The notes: generated from the letters alone by a model not told the origin. A stretch of 7,369 nt of DNA from DASPKA01 sp035628335 (GCA_035628335.1 DASPKA010000081.1:1-7369), one strand, 5' to 3'. Positions 1 through 5,588 are shown, counted from the first letter of the stretch. A program made the numbers and translations.

Positions 1-1
1 T

Positions 2-835
2 AAAACTACTCTCACCTTACACATGATAGCTGAAGTGCAAAAACGTGGAGGCCTAGCCGCATTCATAGACGCTGAACATGCACTTGACCCCGAGTATGCT
101 AAACGCATAGGAGTGAACCTAGATGACCTACTCATCTCCCAGCCAGACAACGGCGAACAGGCGCTAGACATTGCTGAAACTTTAGTCCGCTCTAACGCGC
201 TAGATTTAATAGTAATTGACTCAGTAGCTGCTCTTACTCCACGCGCTGAAATTGAAGGCGAAATGGGTGACTCGCATATGGGTCTTCAGGCACGACTCAT
301 GTCTCAGGCGCTGCGCAAGTTAACTGGAATTATTTCTAAAACTAAGACTTCTGTTATCTTCATTAACCAGATACGTATGAAGATAGGAGTTATGTTTGGC
401 AACCCAGAAACCACCACAGGCGGTAATGCGCTGAAATTTTATGCCTCCGTACGCATAGAAGTTCGCCGTGCTGCACAAATTAAGAACGGAGAAAAGATTG
501 TAGGAAACCGGGTCAAAGTCAAAATTGTAAAAAACAAAGTTGCACCTCCATTTAGAGTTTCAGAGTTTGATATCATGTATAACGAAGGCATCTCTTATGT
601 GGGAGACCTGTTGGACACTGGCCTAGCATTGGGTGTTATTAGTAAAAGCGGTAATACTCATCTCTTTACTGACATCAAACTCGGAGTGGGCAGAGAGAAC
701 TCTAAAGCTTTTCTGAAAGAAAGCAAGGATGTGGCAGCTAAGATAGACAAGGCCATCCGTCAGCGAATAAAAGAAGGCGATATAGAACTTACCAAAGTAG
801 CAGTTGCTGAAGAGTCAGATGAGGAAACAGATTAA
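2..835 (+). CDS. recA: Recombinase RecA, 3' part (5' end outside window)
   Basis: RecA is the ATP-dependent strand-exchange protein of homologous recombination and the co-protease that triggers LexA cleavage. The frame is open to the window edge and begins KTTLTLH, the tail of the Walker A motif (GPESSGKTT), so about the first 70 residues lie outside and the ATG at 23 is internal. Visible landmarks are FIDAEHALDP, the Walker B strand LIVIDSVAAL, the L1 loop region EIEGEMGDSHMGLQARLMSQ, the IFINQIR strand, the L2 region from MKIGVMFGNPETTTGGNALKFY, and the C-terminal domain with GVGRENSKAFLKES. It ends in an acidic tail (EESDEETD), as RecA commonly does. The stop is TAA. No convincing hairpin terminator follows; the next promoter starts 34 bases later. 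Family assignment is certain from these motifs. Confidence 0.98.
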   Translation, partial: KTTLTLHMIAEVQKRGGLAAFIDAEHALDPEYAKRIGVNLDDLLISQPDNGEQALDIAETLVRSNALDLIVIDSVAALTPRAEIEGEMGDSHMGLQARLMSQALRKLTGIISKTKTSVIFINQIRMKIGVMFGNPETTTGGNALKFYASVRIEVRRAAQIKNGEKIVGNRVKVKIVKNKVAPPFRVSEFDIMYNEGISYVGDLLDTGLALGVISKSGNTHLFTDIKLGVGRENSKAFLKESKDVAAKIDKAIRQRIKEGDIELTKVAVAEESDEETD

Positions 836-868
836 GGCTTATTTGTGCGAGTATTTTGAGTAATTTGT

Positions 869-897
869 TTGACGAATAAGAAATAATCCCGTAATAT
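869..897 (+). promoter_or_regulatory. Sigma70-type promoter of the hsp20 operon
   Basis: TTGACG at 869-874 and TAATAT at 892-897 are separated by exactly 17 bases, a near-consensus housekeeping promoter. Transcription would begin around 904, leaving a leader of about 29 bases before the hsp20 ATG. No CIRCE element (TTAGCACTC-N9-GAGTGCTAA) is present. An imperfect inverted repeat, AAATAATCCC (881-890) with GGGATATTT (915-923), brackets the -10 box and could be an operator, but this is weak. Confidence 0.65.
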
Positions 898-932
898 AAA
901 AATAACGATTTTAAGGGATATTTGATGAAGAT

Positions 933-1580
933 ATGAAAACAAATAACTCATTTTTTGGAAAGATAATGGGAGGTAACATACAGCCGGAAGAGGAAGAGTT
1001 AGAGCTGGAAACCCCGCGTGCCCAGACTCGCCAACCTCAGTACCAGCAAGAAGAAGAGATGGAAGCAGAAGCTCTGGAAACAGAAGACAACTACGCTGAA
1101 GAACCTATAGTAACTGAAGTAGAGGTAACAGATGAGAGTTATGAGGCTGCTGTACCAGTTCAAACCACTTATGAGCCCGTGGAGTATGAAACAGAAGAAC
1201 AGGCTCCTACGAGGAACGACGCGCCTAATGAGGAATGGCTTTCCGACTATGACGGCCAGCTCAACATAGACATGTTTCAGACTAAGGATAATGTTATTTT
1301 GAAGTCAACGATTGCTGGCGTCCGACCTGAAGACATAGACATTACAGTTGCCAATGACATGGTCTCCATAAAGGGTGAGCGCAAAAAAGAAGACAGAGTA
1401 AACCCCGAAGACTACTTTTATCAAGAGTGTTACTGGGGTAACTTCTCCAGAAGCGTGATAGTCCCTGTAGATATTGATAGTGAAAATATAGAAGCTGACT
1501 TAAAAGATGGCATCCTTACTATAATCATTCCGAAAGCTGCGAAGGCCAAAACTAAAAAAGTAAGAGTGAAAGGAGCATAA
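933..1580 (+). CDS. Small heat shock protein (Hsp20/alpha-crystallin) with long acidic N-terminus
   Basis: Members of this family are ATP-independent chaperones that hold unfolding proteins in oligomers. The alpha-crystallin domain is at about residues 106-200: DIDITVANDMVSIKGERKKE (134-153) is the typical beta4/beta5 strand pair, followed by YFYQECYWGNFSRSVIVP and the signature ADLKDGILTIIIPKA (188-202). Residues 17-100 are a low-complexity extension rich in Glu with repeated Gln, Pro and Tyr, so at 215 aa the protein is well above the usual 140-160 aa. The C-terminal tail is basic (KAKTKKVRVKG). The start at 933 is the only one possible in frame, because an in-frame TAA lies at 912. The best Shine-Dalgarno-like run (AAGGGA, 913-918) sits 14 bases away and fits a three-codon ORF at 925 better. 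The gene shares a promoter with the next one. Confidence 0.93.
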   Translation: MKTNNSFFGKIMGGNIQPEEEELELETPRAQTRQPQYQQEEEMEAEALETEDNYAEEPIVTEVEVTDESYEAAVPVQTTYEPVEYETEEQAPTRNDAPNEEWLSDYDGQLNIDMFQTKDNVILKSTIAGVRPEDIDITVANDMVSIKGERKKEDRVNPEDYFYQECYWGNFSRSVIVPVDIDSENIEADLKDGILTIIIPKAAKAKTKKVRVKGA

Positions 1581-1583
1581 TCT

Positions 1584-1829
1584 ATGGAACAAAATCAATT
1601 GCAATTACAACCGCTGTTCGATTACTTAGACGAAAAATTTACTGACATTGACGGAAAATTCAAAAAAATTGAAACTGATATAGGCGAAGTTAAGACTACC
1701 GTTGCAAACCTAGCAGGACAAGTCTATGCGTTCCAGCAAGAAATGACTATAAATACCATGAAAGCCATCCGAATGGAGCACTGGATTATTGAAGCCTCAA
1801 AGAAGATCGGTATTCCTTATAATGTATAA
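1584..1829 (+). CDS. Small coiled-coil protein of unknown function, co-transcribed with hsp20
   Basis: This 81-aa protein has no name I can give. Residues 8-55 have heptad-like spacing of hydrophobics (LFDYLDEKF, IDGKFKKIETDIGEVKTTVANLAGQVYAF), predicting a continuous coiled coil. The C-terminal part is EHWIIEASKKIGIPYNV (65-81), probably a short helix. There is no signal peptide or membrane segment. It starts 3 bases after the hsp20 stop, and its Shine-Dalgarno AAAGGAG (1569-1575) lies inside the end of hsp20, so the two are in one transcript and probably translationally coupled. A strong terminator follows. The pairing suggests a role beside the chaperone, for example as an oligomerisation or adaptor partner, but that is inference from position only. 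Confidence 0.82.
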   Translation: MEQNQLQLQPLFDYLDEKFTDIDGKFKKIETDIGEVKTTVANLAGQVYAFQQEMTINTMKAIRMEHWIIEASKKIGIPYNV

Positions 1830-1833
1830 ACAC

Positions 1834-1866
1834 TTAAAATCCCTTCTTTCAAAGAAGGGATTTTAA
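1834..1866 (+). terminator. Strong intrinsic terminator ending the hsp20 operon
   Basis: A perfect 16-bp inverted repeat (TTAAAATCCCTTCTTT and its complement) surrounds a single central C. The real loop would open to about 5 bases. The stem has AAAA on one side and TTTT on the other, so it can also act on the opposite strand. It begins 4 bases after the stop codon of the 81-aa gene. Confidence 0.85.
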
Positions 1867-1887
1867 ATTAAAACTGCTGAAGATATC

Positions 1888-1916
1888 TTGCTTTTCAATA
1901 TTCTACATTGTATTAT
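1888..1916 (+). promoter_or_regulatory. Promoter of the deoxyhypusine-synthase-like gene
   Basis: TTGCTT (1888-1893) and TATTAT (1911-1916) are spaced 17 bases apart. The start of transcription would be near 1923, giving a leader of about 29 bases with no Shine-Dalgarno-like purine run before the ATG at 1952. Confidence 0.5.
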
Positions 1917-1951
1917 TATTTTACAAAATTAACTTAGTTGCACACTTACGC

Positions 1952-2935
1952 ATGAACACTTTAGATCTTTTTAAAAAGCTTTTTCATAACTTTAACGCGC
2001 GACAAATGAAAGATGCGACAATTGCTTTTAAGGCACACCTGGACGCAGGTGGCAAGATGCTTCTGGCCATGGGAGGCGCCATGAGCTCTGCTCAGCTAGG
2101 GGTAACGCTCGCACCCATGATTAAAAACGACAAAATCCATATCATCTCCTGCACTGGAGCAAACCTGGAAGAGTCAGTATTTCGGTTAGTGGCACATAAC
2201 CACTATAAGGACTACCCAGACTACCGCTACTTCACCAAGGAAGATGACCAGGCGATCTTAAACCGCGGCGAGCGGCGAGTAACGGATACGAGCATACCTG
2301 AAGAAGAAGCGTTCCGAGTTGTTGAACCTATAATCCTTAAACGATGGAAGGAAGCGGAAGCTAAGGATGAGCGTTACTTTCCTCACGAATATTTTTATCA
2401 AATTTTACTTTCAGGAGAACTTACTGAGCATTTCCAAGGCGACCCAAATGTATGCTGGCTGTTAGAGGCGGCAAAGAAGAATTTACCTATCGTAGTTCCC
2501 GGGTGGGAAGATTCAACCCTAGGAAATATCTTTGCAGGATATTGCAAAACAGGTGAAGTGAGTCCGAATGTGATGAAGAGCGGAGTTGAATACATGATGT
2601 ACCTGTACGGCGAATACGAGAAACTTGCAATGGAAGGTACTGGCCTTGGCTTTTTCCAGATAGGTGGGGGTATATCAGGCGACTTCCCTATTTGTGTAGT
2701 TCCCTCTATAAAGTACGACCTAAAAAAAGAAGTCCGTCCTTGGGGTTACTTTTGCCAGATTTCCGACTCTACTACTTCTTATGGTTCATACTCAGGAGCA
2801 ACTCCAAACGAAAAAATTACCTGGGACAAGCTTACCGCTAAGACCCCAATGTTTGTCATAGAGTCAGATGCAACCATTGTCGCTCCTCTTATTTTTGAAG
2901 CTGTTCTTGATCGGTACACAATTAGTGAAACATAA
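1952..2935 (+). CDS. Deoxyhypusine synthase-like protein, probable homospermidine synthase
   Basis: The 327-aa length and motifs match the NAD-dependent deoxyhypusine synthase (DHS) family. Bacteria lack the eIF5A substrate, and characterised bacterial DHS-like enzymes make homospermidine from putrescine. Visible parts: NAD-site segment CTGANLEE (67-74), VVPGWEDSTLGN (181-192), the Gly-rich IGGGISGDFP (237-246), SYGSYSGA (276-283), and NEKITWDKL (286-294) with the catalytic lysine at K293 (human K329) next to W291 (human W327). E287 matches human E323. Human spermidine-pocket residues D243 and D316 appear as N192 and Y280, which fits the bacterial branch rather than true DHS. Residue 292 is Asp where I recall Gly (WGKL) in relatives. 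The start at 1952 has no Shine-Dalgarno but the N-terminus looks complete. The aguBA genes lie nearby on the other strand, which supports a polyamine role. Family is certain; the product is inference. Confidence 0.9.
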   Translation: MNTLDLFKKLFHNFNARQMKDATIAFKAHLDAGGKMLLAMGGAMSSAQLGVTLAPMIKNDKIHIISCTGANLEESVFRLVAHNHYKDYPDYRYFTKEDDQAILNRGERRVTDTSIPEEEAFRVVEPIILKRWKEAEAKDERYFPHEYFYQILLSGELTEHFQGDPNVCWLLEAAKKNLPIVVPGWEDSTLGNIFAGYCKTGEVSPNVMKSGVEYMMYLYGEYEKLAMEGTGLGFFQIGGGISGDFPICVVPSIKYDLKKEVRPWGYFCQISDSTTSYGSYSGATPNEKITWDKLTAKTPMFVIESDATIVAPLIFEAVLDRYTISET

Positions 2936-2940
2936 ATAGT

Positions 2941-2967
2941 AAAACCTCGACGTGTTCGCGGGTTTTT
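2941..2967 (+). terminator. Intrinsic terminator after the DHS-like gene
   Basis: AAAACC, CG and CG pair with CG, CG and GGTTTT across a TGTT tetraloop, with two single-base bulges (T2947 and A2950). A run of five T (2963-2967) ends the structure. It begins 5 bases after the TAA stop. Confidence 0.6.
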
Positions 2968-2975
2968 ACATCGCA

Positions 2976-3007
2976 TAAAAAGACGTGCACCTACAGGCGC
3001 ACGTCTT
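2976..3007 (-). terminator. Intrinsic terminator for leftward transcription of the 3000-3270 region
   Basis: AAGACGTGC (2980-2988) and GCACGTCTT (2999-3007) form a perfect 9-bp stem, with two further C-G pairs possible in the loop (2990-2991 with 2996-2997). On the minus strand the stem runs straight into a T5 tract (complement of 2977-2981); on the plus strand no T-run follows. It therefore ends a minus-strand transcript. Confidence 0.7.
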
Positions 3008-3075
3008 GTCGTGTTTCGCTATCCTCCCACCATGCCAAGACAAGGCATGCCGAACCGGCTCTGTTACAGATTTGC

Positions 3076-3252
3076 TCATACCGGATGGCCAGCCTTTGAG
3101 TTGCCAAAGGTAGCGGGACGGCCTGTACCTAGATTTACCTTTTGCGCAGTCTGATATGCCAGACCACAGAGACTGCAGCACGACTTCAAACATCCAATGC
3201 CGGTCACATGGCATTTTTTTCTGCATAGTTTTTCTTGTTTTTTCCCTTTCAT
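3076..3252 (-). CDS. Possible Cys-rich microprotein, 58 aa
   Basis: The reading frame MKGKKQEKLCRKKC... carries six cysteines within residues 10-29 (C10, C14, C21, C25, C26, C29; pattern CX3C-X6-CX3CCX2C), which could bind a metal or form disulfides. The remainder (30-58) is rich in Gly, Ala, Thr and Asn. The basic N-terminus is not a convincing signal peptide. The start at 3252 is favoured by an excellent Shine-Dalgarno (AGAGGAGGG) 4 bases upstream and a promoter just before it. A longer form from an ATG at 3342 would add 30 residues (MTNETHIKGWTKYLNEYSEK...) that look protein-like but have no ribosome binding site and would run through the proposed promoter. The stop is TGA, unlike the TAA of all neighbours. 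The DNA is dense in inverted repeats, so coding is uncertain and an RNA gene is the main alternative. I recognise no family. Confidence 0.4.
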   Translation of the reverse strand: MKGKKQEKLCRKKCHVTGIGCLKSCCSLCGLAYQTAQKVNLGTGRPATFGNSKAGHPV

Positions 3253-3256
3253 AAAA

Positions 3257-3265
3257 CCCTCCTCT
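3257..3265 (-). promoter_or_regulatory. Shine-Dalgarno deciding the 3252 start
   Basis: On the minus strand AGAGGAGGG lies 4 bases before the ATG at 3252, with the AGGAGG core 5 bases away. It is among the best ribosome binding sites in the window and the main reason to prefer the 58-aa form over the 88-aa one. Confidence 0.5.
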
Positions 3266-3274
3266 GAATACAAC

Positions 3275-3303
3275 AGCATATACTTTTCACTATATTCATT
3301 CAA
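3275..3303 (-). promoter_or_regulatory. Candidate promoter for the leftward 3000-3270 transcript
   Basis: On the minus strand, TTGAAT (complement of 3298-3303) and TATGCT (complement of 3275-3280) are separated by 17 bases. Transcription would start around 3268, just upstream of the Shine-Dalgarno at 3257-3265. Confidence 0.4.
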
Positions 3304-3357
3304 GTACTTAGTCCACCCTTTAATGTGGGTTTCATTAGTCATTTTTACAATACACGT

Positions 3358-3386
3358 GGAGGTAGGAGGTAATTAAAAAGAAAGGA
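3358..3386 (+). promoter_or_regulatory. Leader with two Shine-Dalgarno-like sites before the 43-aa gene
   Basis: AAAGGA (3381-3386) is 5 bases before the ATG at 3392 and is the working ribosome binding site. A second, stronger stretch, GGAGGTAGGAGGT (3358-3370), lies 21 bases further from the start, with no ATG, GTG or TTG at proper distance after it. It may be a ribosome standby site. A possible -10 box, TACAAT (3346-3351), lies just upstream without a clear -35. Confidence 0.4.
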
Positions 3387-3391
3387 TTTTT

Positions 3392-3523
3392 ATGACATTT
3401 TTAATGGACCAAACAGCTGATGCGGACCAAGCAGTAAAAACTGCGCATGAAAAAGCTGCTGAAGCTCATAAAGATGCATCCGGAAGCACTGGCAAGCTTG
3501 AAGACAGATGGTGGCATCCATAA
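3392..3523 (+). CDS. Hypothetical 43-aa protein with Trp-Trp near the C-terminus
   Basis: The frame encodes MTFLMDQTADADQAVKTAHE, an alpha-helical, charged middle (KAAEAHKDASG, 21-31) and the end KLEDRWWHP. The Ala/Glu/Lys/His-rich part at about 6-30 would be an amphipathic helix, and the C-terminal Trp pair is distinctive. No family is recognised. Support for a real gene: AAAGGA with a 5-base spacer before the ATG at 3392, codon use like the neighbouring genes, and a strong terminator whose stem starts with the stop codon itself. A second in-frame ATG at 3404 would shorten it by four residues. It converges on aguA, so a shared function with the polyamine genes is possible but unproven. Confidence 0.65.
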   Translation: MTFLMDQTADADQAVKTAHEKAAEAHKDASGSTGKLEDRWWHP

Positions 3524-3561
3524 ATAAAACCACTGCTGATACTAAGCAGTGGTTTTATTTA
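3521..3561. terminator. Bidirectional terminator shared by the 43-aa gene and aguA
   Basis: A perfect 17-bp inverted repeat (3521-3537 and 3545-3561) surrounds the loop GATACTA. Both strands end the stem in TTTTATTTA. The outermost three base pairs are the TAA stop codon of the plus-strand 43-aa gene (3521-3523) and the TAA of the minus-strand aguA (3559-3561). Confidence 0.9.
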
Positions 3562-4617
3562 TTGCAGTTTCGGCTGTTGTTGACTTGAACAGTGCAGAGT
3601 ACCCATTCCGTAAATCCAGTCACTGCAATCAATAGGTACTACTGCGCGCTCTGGAAAGGCGGACTGTAAAATTTCAAGCGCCTTTGCATCGTACTCAGTT
3701 CTAAAGATTGGTGTCAGTACTGCCTTGTTAGCTATATAGAAATTTACATAACTCTCAGGCAGTCGAATAGTGCGTCCCCTAACTTCCTGTTTGCCTTTGT
3801 CCTTTGGCATTGGAATTCTTATGAGCTTAAACGGATTACCGTCCTGGTCAACTGCATTTTGCAAAATCTTAAAGTTCTGTTCTAATACAGCATGATTTGG
3901 GTCAGTAACGTCTTCTTCATATGCGTACAGTATGGTGTCAGGAGCAACAAACCGTGCTATGTCGTCTATGTGACCGTCTGTATCGTCTCCTTCTACCCCG
4001 TCGTCTAACCATACTATGTGTGTGCAACCCAGGTAATCTTTGAGTATTGCTTCTATCTCTGCTTGAGAAAGGTTGGGGTTACGATTTGGGTTTAAGAGGC
4101 ATTGTTTGGTAGTCATGACTGTGCCTTTCCCATTTACTTCAAATCCTCCGCCTTCCATTACTACCCCTGGTTCGAAGCTTTTAAGACCAAGCTCAGAGTT
4201 TATTTTTTTCCTGATATCTCCGTCTTTGAGAAGGTCCGCATACTTGTTGCCCCAGGCATTAAAGTCCCAATCAACCATAGCAAGTTCTTTTTGGTCACGA
4301 GACAGCAAAAAAGTTGGAGCGGTGTCGCGAAGCCATACGTCTACATAATCATGTACAAGCATAAAAACTTTTGAAATATCCACGCCTTGTAATTCCAGAA
4401 ACCCTGCAATTCGTTTAGACTCTTCCGCACTTGGGACAAGTAAATAAACTTTCTCACTATCTGTGTCCTGCAGGGCTTTTATTGCTTTTGCCCATGCTTT
4501 TTCTACATTTGGAATTCGGTCAGGGAATGTTACCGGGTCATGCGGCCATGCCATCCATACTGCTTCATGCTCTGCCCACTCTGCGGGCATGTAAAATCCC
4601 AACTGCTTTGGTGTCAT
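3559..4617 (-). CDS. aguA: Agmatine deiminase
   Basis: This enzyme hydrolyses agmatine to N-carbamoylputrescine and ammonia in the cytoplasm, the second step from arginine to putrescine by the agmatine route. At 352 aa it has the normal length. It belongs to the guanidino-group-modifying (peptidylarginine deiminase-type) superfamily. Visible signatures: N-terminal MPAEWAEHEAVWMAWPH (10-26), VWLRDTAPTF (94-103) with D98, the strand MEGGGFEVNGKG (154-165), DTDGHIDDIARF (212-223) with catalytic H216, and the terminal MGTLHCSSQQQP (338-349) with nucleophile C343 after H342. All catalytic positions look intact. It starts one base after the aguB stop (TAA C ATG). Its Shine-Dalgarno GGGAG lies in the end of aguB, so translation is likely coupled. 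Its stop sits in the bidirectional terminator. Confidence 0.96.
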   Translation of the reverse strand: MTPKQLGFYMPAEWAEHEAVWMAWPHDPVTFPDRIPNVEKAWAKAIKALQDTDSEKVYLLVPSAEESKRIAGFLELQGVDISKVFMLVHDYVDVWLRDTAPTFLLSRDQKELAMVDWDFNAWGNKYADLLKDGDIRKKINSELGLKSFEPGVVMEGGGFEVNGKGTVMTTKQCLLNPNRNPNLSQAEIEAILKDYLGCTHIVWLDDGVEGDDTDGHIDDIARFVAPDTILYAYEEDVTDPNHAVLEQNFKILQNAVDQDGNPFKLIRIPMPKDKGKQEVRGRTIRLPESYVNFYIANKAVLTPIFRTEYDAKALEILQSAFPERAVVPIDCSDWIYGMGTLHCSSQQQPKLQ

Positions 4618-4618
4618 G

Positions 4619-5557
4619 TTATTTTTCTCCCAGCAACTTCTGACTTTCTTTAAAGTATTCAGAATCTCTCAATTTACTTGTACGTTTCTTTTTCTCAACT
4701 ATAAGCGACTGGTAACTTTTAGGTCGTCTATTGTCCCTGAAGCCCCAGCCATCTGCTACATACTTGTTTAGAGCCAAGTCAACTTCAACAACTAGTGCCT
4801 CGTCCTTTGACTTACTTGCACGAGCCATTATTTTCCCAAACGGACCAGAAACAAAAGACTGACCCCAAAACTCCAGCTTACCTTCAGTTCCCACTCGGTT
4901 AGCGGCTGCCACTACTACACTGTTATCTATAGCGTGCGAACGTTGGGTTAATTCCCAGGCATCATGCCAGTCTCCCTGGTCCTTGTTTACTTGGAAACCT
5001 TTTAAGTAGCCAATAGCTGTTGGATAGAAGATCATATCCGCACCCTTAAGGCTTACTGCTCGCGCTGCTTCAGGAAACCACTGGTCAAAGCAAATCAGCA
5101 CCGCTATGACTCCATACTTAGTTTTATAGACTTGATACCCGTCATCTTCACCTTCTGCAAAATAATATTTCTCATAAAAACCAGGATCATGCGGAATATG
5201 CATCTTACGATACGGTTTCAGGGGCTTACCATCAGTATTGATGACCAGGGCAGTATTATAGTTTCTATTTTTCTTGAAGCGCTCAAAAATAGGCACAATG
5301 ATTACCGCATTGTACTTTTTTGCAAGCGGGCTTAATGCTTGAAATGAGGGGCCCTGTAAGTCTTCCAAATATTTTTCAGCATCAAATTTTGCATACTGAG
5401 GAAAATACGGGGCATTATATAGCTCTTGTAAACAAACTACATTTGCCCCTTTCTTCAGTGCCTCCTCAACCAGTTTGGCTGTTTTTGTAATATTCCCTTG
5501 CAGCGACTCACTCACTTTAGTCTGGATTAATCCAATTTTGACAATTCTTTTCGTCAT
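4619..5557 (-). CDS. aguB: N-carbamoylputrescine amidase
   Basis: This nitrilase-superfamily amidohydrolase converts N-carbamoylputrescine to putrescine, CO2 and ammonia, completing the agmatine route. The Glu-Lys-Cys triad is visible: E45 in CLQELYNAPYF, K118 in YRKMHIPHDPGFYEKYYF (116-133), and C156 in LICFDQWFPEAAR (154-166). The strings NAPYFPQ, HIPHDPGFYEKYYF and CFDQWFPEAAR are typical of AguB rather than other nitrilases, and the 312-aa length is close to the usual 290-300 plus a short basic, helical tail. It is first in a two-gene operon with aguA. An extended -10 box lies about 30 bases upstream. The leader is AT-rich with no Shine-Dalgarno before the ATG at 5557, so initiation is either weak or independent of that signal. 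Confidence 0.96.
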   Translation of the reverse strand: MTKRIVKIGLIQTKVSESLQGNITKTAKLVEEALKKGANVVCLQELYNAPYFPQYAKFDAEKYLEDLQGPSFQALSPLAKKYNAVIIVPIFERFKKNRNYNTALVINTDGKPLKPYRKMHIPHDPGFYEKYYFAEGEDDGYQVYKTKYGVIAVLICFDQWFPEAARAVSLKGADMIFYPTAIGYLKGFQVNKDQGDWHDAWELTQRSHAIDNSVVVAAANRVGTEGKLEFWGQSFVSGPFGKIMARASKSKDEALVVEVDLALNKYVADGWGFRDNRRPKSYQSLIVEKKKRTSKLRDSEYFKESQKLLGEK

Positions 5558-5588
5558 TATATGAAAAATAATTAAATTCTATAAAAGA

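Larger units (their letters stand above)
2976..3268 (-). ncRNA. Candidate structured RNA (or structured mRNA), family unknown
   Basis: Between a minus-strand promoter (3275-3303) and a minus-strand terminator (2976-3007) lies about 290 bases tiled by local inverted repeats: 3031-3036/3044-3049 (CATGCC/GGCATG), 3049-3052/3056-3059 (GCCG/CGGC), 3093-3098/3105-3110 (CCTTTG/CAAAGG), 3146-3152/3170-3176 (GCAGTCT/AGACTGC) and 3196-3201/3210-3215 (AATGCC/GGCATT). GC content in 3008-3215 is about 53% by hand count, visibly above the AT-rich flanks. I looked for hallmarks of RNase P RNA, tmRNA, 6S RNA and SRP RNA and did not find them. The same transcript can encode a 58-aa Cys-rich peptide, so this may instead be a structured mRNA. 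The strand comes from the terminator polarity. Confidence 0.35.

Noticed and set aside
838..880. CTTATTTG / CGAATAAG pairing after recA as a recA terminator
   Set aside because: Eight pairs with one G-U, a loop of 27 bases and no T-tract; it also overlaps the hsp20 -35 box.
881..923. Inverted repeat AAATAATCCC ... GGGATATTT as an RNA thermometer for hsp20
   Set aside because: The left arm lies upstream of the likely transcription start, so it would not be in the mRNA. It could only be an operator and is imperfect.
3196..3220. Plus-strand terminator-like hairpin AATGCC/GGCATT followed by T-run
   Set aside because: Only a 6-bp stem, and no plus-strand gene or promoter leads into it. It is better explained as one of the stems of the minus-strand unit.
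2966..3226. 86-aa open frame on the minus strand beginning MQKKMPCDRHW
   Set aside because: It runs through the terminator hairpin at 2976-3007, has no ribosome binding site and overlaps the better-supported 58-aa frame.
4073..4374. Two plus-strand frames of about 90 aa opposite aguA
   Set aside because: Antisense shadows of a fully conserved aguA with no ribosome binding sites or family features.
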